From positions 1 to 6,755 of the forward strand of contig DASTOB010000099.1 in NCBI GenBank assembly GCA_035720425.1: 6,755 nt of DNA, given 5' to 3'. This DNA comes from DASTOB01 sp035720425 (GTDB taxonomy: Bacteria > Chloroflexota > Limnocylindria > Limnocylindrales > CSP1-4). The position numbers and the translations under genes were made by a program. The notes below the pieces were generated by a model. It had not been told where the DNA came from. It did not search any database and saw only the letters and a program-made list of their open reading frames with translations. Below, one piece after another: positions 1 through 4,027 of this stretch; position 1 is the first letter of the stretch, and every line of letters starts with the position of its first letter.

Positions 1-345
1 GCCGGGATCGCCGTCGGGGCGCTCATCCACGGGTTCGTCCCGACGGAGCTCGTCGTGTCGGTCGGGGGTCGCGACAACCCGCTGGCGGTGCCCGCCCTCG
101 TCGCGCTCGGGGTCCCGCTCTACAGCAATGCCGCCGGAACGATCCCGATCGTTGAGGCGCTGCTCGGCAAGGGCCTGCCGCTCGGCTCTGCCCTCGCGTT
201 CATGATGGCCATCACCGCCCTGTCCGTGCCGGAACTCGTGATCCTGCGCCGGGTCATGAAGCCGCGCCTGCTGCTCACGTTCGTCGCCGTCGTCGCCGCG
301 GGCATCCTCGCGGTCGGCTACGGCTTCAACCTCTTCCTGTCGTGA
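1..345 (+). CDS. ArsP/YraQ-type permease, C-terminal part (5' truncated by window edge)
   Basis: This is the last 114 codons of a membrane permease. The reading frame is open from base 1, so the true start lies outside the window and the internal GTG at 55 is not a start. Visible features are hydrophobic segments separated by short loops, the PLYSNAAGTIPIVEALLGKG stretch followed by a LAFMMAITALS-type helix, and a final membrane helix ending in FNLFLS. This arrangement matches the C-terminal half of the DUF318/ArsP_1 permease family (PF03773), whose members are linked to export of organoarsenicals or metals. A thioredoxin-like gene follows 11 nt after the stop, with its ribosome site starting inside this stop codon, so the two are probably co-translated. 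The family call is from pattern memory. The substrate is not readable from this fragment; arsenic is inferred from the arsR and arsM genes nearby. Confidence 0.8.
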   Translation, partial: AGIAVGALIHGFVPTELVVSVGGRDNPLAVPALVALGVPLYSNAAGTIPIVEALLGKGLPLGSALAFMMAITALSVPELVILRRVMKPRLLLTFVAVVAAGILAVGYGFNLFLS

Positions 346-356
346 AGGAGGTCGGC

Positions 357-596
357 ATGCACGTCATCGAGGTCCTGGGTCCCGGCTGCGCGAAATGCCA
401 GTACGTCGAGCGGATCGTCCGCGAGGTCGTCGAGGCGGTTGGCATCACGGCCGAGATCCGCCACGTCGTCGACTATCCGGACATCGTCGCGCGCGGGGTC
501 ATGTCGACACCGGGTCTCGCGATCGACGGCCGGGTCGTGCTGGCCGGACGGGTGCCGACCCGCGAGCAGGTTGCCGCCTGGCTCAAGCTCGCCTGA
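357..596 (+). CDS. Thioredoxin-like small redox protein (CxxC, MTH895 type)
   Basis: This encodes a 79-residue cytosolic thioredoxin-fold protein. It opens with a beta strand (HVIEVLG), then a CAKC redox motif at residues 11-14, a long helix, and a TP pair at 51-52 that fits the conserved cis-proline opposite the active site. Length and layout match the small 'redox-active disulfide protein 2' / MTH895 group. The start is the ATG at 357, because AAGGAGGT (345-352) sits 4 nt before it; the upstream in-frame GTG at 342 overlaps the permease stop and has no such site. It directly follows the permease. Small CxxC proteins of this type are commonly paired with ArsP/DUF318 permeases, where they may supply thiols or handle the metal. 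That partnership is an inference here. No terminator is evident after it. Confidence 0.88.
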   Translation: MHVIEVLGPGCAKCQYVERIVREVVEAVGITAEIRHVVDYPDIVARGVMSTPGLAIDGRVVLAGRVPTREQVAAWLKLA

Positions 597-609
597 CCGG
601 CGGTCCCGT

Positions 610-639
610 TTGACGGCCGACCGGCGCGGCTCGTAGGCT
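610..639 (+). promoter_or_regulatory. Predicted sigma-70-type promoter for the riboswitch/antiporter transcript
   Basis: TTGACG (610-615) serves as a -35 box, followed by an 18-nt spacer and TAGGCT (634-639) as a weak -10 box (3 of 6 matches, including T1, A2 and T6). Seven nt downstream lies about position 647, which is exactly where the GGCG 5' strand of the fluoride aptamer begins. That coincidence is the main support. This is inference only; the weak -10 means it could be wrong. Confidence 0.5.
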
Positions 640-646
640 GCCCGAC

Positions 647-710
647 GGCGATGGTGTCCGCCAAGGCGCGCTGCGCCTGAACCGCCCGGACCGGGCTGAT
701 GGCCCCTGAC
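647..710 (+). promoter_or_regulatory. Fluoride riboswitch (crcB motif) aptamer
   Basis: The conserved core of the fluoride aptamer is readable. P1 is GGCG (647-650) with CGCC (659-662), closing the loop AUGGUGUC. P2 is GCCC (684-687) with GGGC (693-696), preceded by AACC and followed by the signature CUGAUG (696-701). The pseudoknot P3 pairs GGUGUC (653-658) with GGCCCC (701-706): four Watson-Crick pairs, one U-G, and one U-C mismatch at 655/704. The segment GGCGAUGGUGUCCGCC is nearly identical to the family consensus as I remember it. An extra hairpin, AGGCGC/GCGCCU (664-669/673-678), is inserted between P1 and P2. Riboswitches of this class turn on fluoride exporters, and cation:proton antiporters are among their known downstream genes. 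The antiporter start lies 45 nt downstream. Confidence 0.9.
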
Positions 711-753
711 TGATGAGCAGCCAGGGGCCGTGTGGTCCCTGGTACCGGGAGGT
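701..753 (+). promoter_or_regulatory. Riboswitch expression platform: three mutually exclusive arms plus RBS
   Basis: Arm A (GGCCCCUG, 701-708) is a perfect complement of arm B (CAGGGGCC, 722-729). Arm B, extended to 721-729, also pairs with arm C (GGUCCCUGG, 734-742) through nine pairs including one G-U and a 4-nt loop. Arm C contains UCCC (736-739), which complements GGGA (747-750) of the ribosome site GGGAGGU (747-753). Arm A shares bases 701-706 with aptamer pseudoknot strand P3. Fluoride binding would therefore free arm B to capture arm C and leave the ribosome site open. Without fluoride, A:B leaves C free to mask it. There is no U-tract, so translational control is the better reading. 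The pairings are seen; the mechanism is inferred. Confidence 0.6.
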
Positions 754-754
754 C

Positions 755-1963
755 ATGGTGGACAACGCCTATCTCGTCGCCGCCGCCTGGATGGGCCTCG
801 CGCTCGCGGCGAGCCTGCTGTCGATCCGCCTCGGGATCTCGGTCGCCTTGATCGAGATCGGCATGGGCGTGGTGGGCGGCAACGCCCTCGGCCTCCAAAC
901 GACGCCGTGGATCGACTTCCTCGCCACGTTCGGAGCCGGCCTCCTCACCTTTCTCGCGGGAGCGGAGATCGATCCCGTGTCCCTGCGCCGCCACGCGAAG
1001 GTGTCGGTCACGATCGGGGCCGTGTCATTCGCCGCACCGTTTGCGGCCGCGTTCGGGTTCGCCTACTTCGTCGCGGGGTGGGATCTCGCGGCCGCCCAGA
1101 TCGCCGGGATCGCCCTGTCGACCACGTCGGTCGCCGTGGTCTACGCGGTGATGATCGAGTCCGGCCTCGCGGGGCGGGATCTCGGCAAGACGATCCTCGC
1201 CGCCTGCTTCATCACCGACCTCGGCACCGTGCTCGCGCTCGGTGTGCTGTTTGCCGACGTCAACCCGTTGTTGCTCGCCTTCGTCGTAGCGACAATCGTG
1301 GCGCTCTACTTCGTATCGCGCTGGACGCGCTGGTTCGTCGAGCACGTCCCGGGAAGGGTCTCGGAGCCGGAGATCAAGTTCCTGTTCCTCGTCCTGTTCG
1401 TCCTGGGCGGTCTGGCCAGCGAGGCGAACAGCGAAGCGGTCCTGCCCGCGTACCTGGTGGGGCTCGCGGTGGCCGGCGTGTTCGTCCGCGATCGCGTCCT
1501 CGTCCATCGGATGCGGGCCATCGCCTTCAGCATCCTCACGCCGTTCTACTTCATCAAGGCCGGGTTGTTCGTTGCCCTCCCGGCGGTGATCGGTGGCGCG
1601 GGCCTGGTCGGCGCGCTGCTGGCGGTCAAGGTCGGCGCAAAGGTGGTCGGCGTGTGGCCCACGGCGCGGGCCTTCGGGATGCCGGTCCGCGAGGCGAACT
1701 ACACGACGCTGCTCATGTCCACCGGGCTGACGTTCGGGACGATATCGGCGCTGTTCGGCCTGACCAACGGGATCATCGACCAGGCCGCCTACACGATTCT
1801 TGTGACGGTCGTGATCCTGTCGGCCGTGGTACCGACACTCGTCGCGACGACGTTCTTCGAGCCGGTCGCCCTGGCCGACATCGAGCGCGAGGAGATTGAG
1901 GCCGCCGACGAGATCGACAGCGGCGCGCTCCCCCGACCGCGGCCCCGCTCGGATCCCGCATGA
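755..1963 (+). CDS. CPA2-type cation:proton antiporter under a fluoride riboswitch
   Basis: This is an integral membrane exchanger of about 402 residues with 12 or so hydrophobic segments across residues 5-370 and a charged cytoplasmic tail (AREEIEAADEID-like, then Pro/Arg rich). The segment ALSTTSVAVVYAVM (120-133) resembles the first unwound helix of CPA2 Na+/H+ exchangers. CFITDLGT (151-158) carries the ion-binding Asp155 in a Thr-Asp pair instead of the usual Asn-Asp or Asp-Asp. FYFIKAG (264-270) holds Lys268, matching the lysine of the second crossover helix. The ATG at 713 is rejected, since it lies inside the riboswitch platform and has no ribosome site. ATG 755 is used, but GTG 758 is as likely: its 4-nt distance from GGAGGU equals that of the thioredoxin gene. 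The riboswitch implies a fluoride-stress role, for example relieving the ion or proton imbalance; direct fluoride transport cannot be inferred. Confidence 0.9.
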   Translation: MVDNAYLVAAAWMGLALAASLLSIRLGISVALIEIGMGVVGGNALGLQTTPWIDFLATFGAGLLTFLAGAEIDPVSLRRHAKVSVTIGAVSFAAPFAAAFGFAYFVAGWDLAAAQIAGIALSTTSVAVVYAVMIESGLAGRDLGKTILAACFITDLGTVLALGVLFADVNPLLLAFVVATIVALYFVSRWTRWFVEHVPGRVSEPEIKFLFLVLFVLGGLASEANSEAVLPAYLVGLAVAGVFVRDRVLVHRMRAIAFSILTPFYFIKAGLFVALPAVIGGAGLVGALLAVKVGAKVVGVWPTARAFGMPVREANYTTLLMSTGLTFGTISALFGLTNGIIDQAAYTILVTVVILSAVVPTLVATTFFEPVALADIEREEIEAADEIDSGALPRPRPRSDPA

Positions 1964-2000
1964 CGAGCCGGCCGGACGAGCTGGTCGGACGAGCTGGTCG
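1962..2000. repeat. Three tandem 13-bp repeats at the antiporter stop
   Basis: GACGAGCTGGTCG occurs twice in perfect tandem (1975-1987 and 1988-2000). A preceding copy with two changes, GACGAGCCGGCCG (1962-1974), begins inside the antiporter stop codon. It looks like local slippage. No function is evident. Confidence 0.85.
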
Positions 2001-2253
2001 GTCAGGCACGCGCCCGCGGCAGAATGCCAGATTCTTGCCCCGCGACCGTACGGCGAGGTTGCGGCGCCTCGCGCGCCCTCAGCACCCCTTCGCTGAGCGT
2101 GGACCACGCCCGGAATCCCCGAATGGGCGCCACCGATCGCGCCTAACTGTCGCCCGGCGAGAATCTGGCAGCCTGCGGGGCGCTAGCGACGGGTTTCCGG
2201 CGCGAATGACCGGTTTCGCGCGAGCGACGGGTTTCCGGCGCGAGCGACGGGTA
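1964..2253. other. Gene-free convergent intergenic region rich in repeats
   Basis: This 290-bp gap lies between the stop of the antiporter and the stop of the minus-strand EamA gene. I see no convincing gene: the open frames here lack ribosome sites and family resemblance. It contains the 13-bp tandem repeats, an 11-bp inverted repeat with a 124-bp interior, and four 20-bp tandem units at its right edge. No hairpin followed by a T-run is visible, so no intrinsic terminator can be named for either flanking gene. Confidence 0.75.
2025..2170. repeat. Inverted repeat pair TGCCAGATTCT / AGAATCTGGCA
   Basis: TGCCAGATTCT (2025-2035) and its exact reverse complement (2160-2170) bound a 146-bp segment; the match extends inward through GCC with one mismatch (15 of the first 15 positions except one). 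The left copy also forms a small hairpin with the preceding AGAAT (2021-2025 with 2031-2035). No clear target-site duplication flanks the pair. It could be the ends of a small non-coding element or a dispersed REP-like sequence present twice; neither is proven from this window alone. Confidence 0.6.
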
Positions 2254-2257
2254 TCAC
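2180..2257. repeat. Four tandem ~20-bp repeats running into the EamA stop codon
   Basis: The unit GCGCGAGCGACGGGTTTCCG appears at 2218-2237, with near copies at 2180-2199 (GCGCTAGCG start), 2200-2219 (degenerate) and 2238-2257 (ending GGGTATCAC). Spacing is 20, 18 and 20 bp. The last unit covers the EamA stop codon (2254-2256 on the minus strand), so the array forms the immediate 3' end of that gene. Confidence 0.8.
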
Positions 2258-3189
2258 TCGAGGACGGCGGGCACCGCGCCCGTGGACGCCGGCTGGGCGA
2301 CCGGCTCCCCGGGCCGCCGCAGGATGAGGACCACGGCAAGCAGCACCGCGCCGGCGCCGATCCATTGCATGAGCGCGAGCCGCTCCCCGAGGAGGACGAG
2401 CCCCCCGGCGACGCCGAAGACCGGGATCAGGTAGAACGACGCGGCGGCCGATGACGCGGGCATACGGCGCAACGCCGACAGGTAGAACCAGTAGGCGGCG
2501 CCGTAGTACAGGACCCCGGACGCGACCGCGCTGAGCCCGCCCTCGATCGACATCGTGGCCGGCACGACCGGCCCGCCGAGCAGTCCGACGACGCCGACGA
2601 GGCCCGCGGCGAGGACGAGTGCCCAGGCCTGCTGGGCGACGACCACCGGCGCGGTGGCGTCCACGGTCCCGAGCCATCGACGACCGAGAACCGTGTACAC
2701 GGCGCAGCAGGCGATCCCGGCGATCGTGAGCGCGACCCCAACGACGGCGCCCTCGCCCGGCTCGTACACGAGAAGCGCCACGCCGCCGAGGGCGAGACCG
2801 GACAGGACGACGAGCGACGGGCCGATCCGCTCGCCCAGAACGAGCCCCGCGAGCACGAGGATGAGGATCGGCTCGACCGTCCACAGCAGGACCGACAGGC
2901 TGGCCGTGATCGAGGTGAGGCCGAGCAGGCTGAGCGCGTAGGCGAGCCCCGGGTTGAGCAGGCCCAGCCGACCGAGGGCGGCCGGGGCAGCACGGTCCCT
3001 GAGCGGCAGGCCACGCGCCCGCATGACGACGGTCAGCACAATGAGGCTCGCGGCGAGCTGCACGGCGAGGAGTGTGGCCGGCGGGAACTCCCCGACGGCA
3101 TGCTTGCTGAGCACGGTGCCGAGCCCCCAGGACGCGGCGGCGAGGATCAGGGAGCGGCGGGCTCCGCGTGCGGCGTGGTCACCGGACAT
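2254..3189 (-). CDS. EamA/DMT-superfamily transporter (RhaT/YdcZ-like, 10 TM)
   Basis: This inner-membrane transporter of 311 residues has the two-fold repeat of the EamA family. The first half (about residues 12-143) ends with EPILILVLAGLVLGER (106-121). The second half (about 150-291) ends with IPVFGVAGGLVLLGER (255-270). The repeated LGER at equivalent places is the family hallmark. Ten hydrophobic helices can be counted, followed by a short polar tail. The ATG at 3189 is chosen because GGAG (3197-3200 on the complement) lies 7 nt upstream, and the protein then begins with a short basic stretch before the first helix. The longer frame from 3261 would add an unlikely Arg-rich leader. The family usually exports metabolites or drugs; the substrate is unknown. 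It lies 138 bp downstream of arsR on the same strand and may be read from the arsR promoter, but nothing proves an arsenic role. Confidence 0.9.
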   Translation of the reverse strand: MSGDHAARGARRSLILAAASWGLGTVLSKHAVGEFPPATLLAVQLAASLIVLTVVMRARGLPLRDRAAPAALGRLGLLNPGLAYALSLLGLTSITASLSVLLWTVEPILILVLAGLVLGERIGPSLVVLSGLALGGVALLVYEPGEGAVVGVALTIAGIACCAVYTVLGRRWLGTVDATAPVVVAQQAWALVLAAGLVGVVGLLGGPVVPATMSIEGGLSAVASGVLYYGAAYWFYLSALRRMPASSAAASFYLIPVFGVAGGLVLLGERLALMQWIGAGAVLLAVVLILRRPGEPVAQPASTGAVPAVLE

Positions 3190-3256
3190 GGGCGAACTCC
3201 GAACGTGACAAGGCTGGCCAAGCGATTCGACAGGATCGAACCGTCGCCCTCCTCGT

Positions 3257-3299
3257 CGCACCGCGCGTAGCCGGGCTTTCGCTGCCGGCGGCTGGTGCG
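3257..3299 (-). other. Interrupted hairpin between arsR and the EamA gene
   Basis: CGCACC (3257-3262) pairs with GGTGCG (3294-3299), and AGCCG (3269-3273) pairs with CGGCT (3289-3293), which stacks directly on the outer stem. A 7-nt bulge lies on one side, and CCGG/CCGG pairing extends inward. In the minus-strand transcript this would sit between the arsR stop and the EamA start. It could attenuate read-through or stabilise RNA. There is no T-run. Compensatory evidence is lacking, and GC-rich DNA forms such folds by chance. Confidence 0.35.
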
Positions 3300-3327
3300 T
3301 CGCGGGTTCACGGAGCCTCGGCCCGGA

Positions 3328-3687
3328 TCAGGACGGCCGGACGGCCGCAGGTCGGGCAGCCGCGGATCGCGGGCCGCGTGCCAGCGTCGATGCCGGGATG
3401 AGCCCGCCCGGGACGAGCGAGCCGGCGATCCCGGCGAGACGGTTCGCGACGTCCGGCGCGAGGCGATAGTCGACCCACGTGCCACGCTTCTCCGAGGTCA
3501 CGATGCCCGCCTCGCGCAGCACCTTGAGGTGATGCGACACCGTCGGCTGGCTGACGTCGCAGCACGAGGTGAAGTCGCATGCGCAGACCTGCCCGTCGGC
3601 CGCGAGCTGGCGGACGATGGCAAGGCGGGTGGGGTCCGCGAGCGCATGGAGCAGGCGGACATCGGGGTCGAGCTGGATCTTCTTCAT
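3328..3687 (-). CDS. arsR: ArsR/SmtB-family transcriptional repressor, As(III)-responsive
   Basis: This encodes a 119-residue winged-helix repressor. Residues 8-30 (PDVRLLHALADPTRLAIV and on) form the opening helices typical of ArsR proteins. VCACDF (34-39) gives Cys35 and Cys37 in the position of the ELCVCDL metal-binding motif of E. coli-type ArsR, and a further Cys42-Cys43 pair follows. SQPTVSHHLKVLREAGIV (46-63) is the DNA-recognition helix-turn-helix, followed by the wing around EKRGTWVDYRL. The ending, about residues 102-119, is Ala/Arg/Pro rich and looks disordered. Arsenite or antimonite binding to the cysteines should release DNA. The ATG at 3687 is the natural start. Its predicted promoter lies so close that the mRNA may have almost no leader. 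It is divergent from the orf70-arsM unit, with operator sequence between them, so it likely controls both directions. Confidence 0.93.
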   Translation of the reverse strand: MKKIQLDPDVRLLHALADPTRLAIVRQLAADGQVCACDFTSCCDVSQPTVSHHLKVLREAGIVTSEKRGTWVDYRLAPDVANRLAGIAGSLVPGGLIPASTLARGPRSAAARPAAVRPS

Positions 3688-3696
3688 GGCCCGCCC

Positions 3697-3725
3697 ACTG
3701 TATCCATGAATTTCGATATTGACAA
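3697..3725 (-). promoter_or_regulatory. Predicted arsR promoter (leftward)
   Basis: Reading the minus strand, TTGTCA (3725-3720) is a -35 box matching 5 of 6, followed by a 17-nt spacer and TACAGT (3702-3697), a -10 box matching 4 of 6. Transcription should begin near 3690, only about 3 nt before the arsR ATG at 3687. The -35 box occupies the same bases as the -35 box of the rightward promoter. Confidence 0.6.
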
Positions 3726-3746
3726 GCCCGAATCCGACGCTATATT
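3719..3746 (+). promoter_or_regulatory. Predicted promoter of the orf70-arsM unit (rightward)
   Basis: A perfect -35 box TTGACA (3719-3724), a 16-nt spacer and TATATT (3741-3746, 5 of 6 matches to TATAAT) make the strongest promoter in the window. Transcription should begin near 3753, inside the operator palindrome. The local A+T richness stands out against the surrounding GC-rich DNA. Confidence 0.78.
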
Positions 3747-3760
3747 GACAAACGTCAATA
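3743..3760. promoter_or_regulatory. ArsR operator palindrome TATTGAC-N4-GTCAATA
   Basis: Perfect 7-bp arms TATTGAC (3743-3749) and GTCAATA (3754-3760) flank AAAC. The site overlaps the -10 box and probable start point of the arsM promoter, as expected for a repressor site. A second intact left half, TATTGAC, lies at 3717-3723, 26 bp (about 2.5 turns) upstream and across the shared -35 boxes; its right half keeps only AAT. Assignment to ArsR follows from position and from the general dyad form of ArsR/SmtB sites. Confidence 0.75.
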
Positions 3761-3791
3761 CATTGTGCCGCGCAAGAACGGAGCTACACCG

Positions 3792-4004
3792 ATGCATGCT
3801 CACGGCCCCACCCCCTCGCTCGTGTCGTGGATGGTCACGGCAGACCGCCGGACCGACGAGGATCGTCGCCTCAGCCACCTCGTCGCGCTGGCCGACGCCC
3901 GCAGCGGCGAGCCTTCCCTGATCGAGCGCGTCCGAACCCGCCTGACCGGCCGATCCGCGACGCCGGCGCCGGTTCCGGCCCTCGACTGCTGCGCCACCGC
4001 CTGA
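3792..4004 (+). CDS. Small hypothetical protein (70 aa) with C-terminal Cys-Cys, in arsM operon
   Basis: I do not recognise a family. The product is a soluble protein of 70 residues without a membrane segment or signal peptide. Residues 8-36 contain SLVSWMVTADRR and DRRLSHLVALADAR, which look helical. Residues 43-51 (LIERVRTRL) form another charged helix, followed by an Ala/Pro-rich linker and a vicinal Cys66-Cys67 pair in the ending LDCCATA. The ATG at 3792 has GGAG (3780-3783) 8 nt upstream; the GTG at 3765 has no such site. The gene is the first behind the strong arsM promoter and ends 23 nt before arsM. This argues that it is real and regulated by ArsR. The Cys pair could bind As(III), for example to hand it to ArsM, but this is speculation. 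Confidence 0.7.
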   Translation: MHAHGPTPSLVSWMVTADRRTDEDRRLSHLVALADARSGEPSLIERVRTRLTGRSATPAPVPALDCCATA

Positions 4005-4014
4005 ATCCGTCAGC

Positions 4015-4020
4015 AAGGAG
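4015..4020 (+). promoter_or_regulatory. arsM ribosome binding site deciding a GTG start
   Basis: AAGGAG lies 7 nt before the GTG at 4028. The frame stays open far upstream (to 3827), so this site is what fixes the arsM start. Confidence 0.85.
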
Positions 4021-4027
4021 TCGAACC

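Noticed and set aside
595..605. Small hairpin GACC-GGC-GGTC after the thioredoxin gene as a terminator
   Set aside because: Only four base pairs with a 3-nt loop and no real T-run; too weak to call.
713..754. Upstream ATG extending the antiporter by 14 residues
   Set aside because: It falls inside the riboswitch expression platform, lacks a ribosome site, and the added residues are simply translated hairpin arms.
1025..2107. Open frame of 360 codons on the minus strand
   Set aside because: It is antisense to the antiporter, which has clear motifs and a ribosome site; the translated product is charged low-complexity sequence.
2555..2941. Plus-strand frame of 128 codons inside the EamA gene
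   Set aside because: Ser/Thr/Pro/Arg-rich mirror of the transporter, with no ribosome site or recognisable domain.
3211..3246. tRNA-like T-arm on the minus strand (GACGG, TTCGATC loop, CTGTC)
   Set aside because: The T-arm fold is present, but no matching 5' acceptor strand, anticodon arm or D-arm is found upstream and the 3' end does not fit CCA placement; most likely chance.
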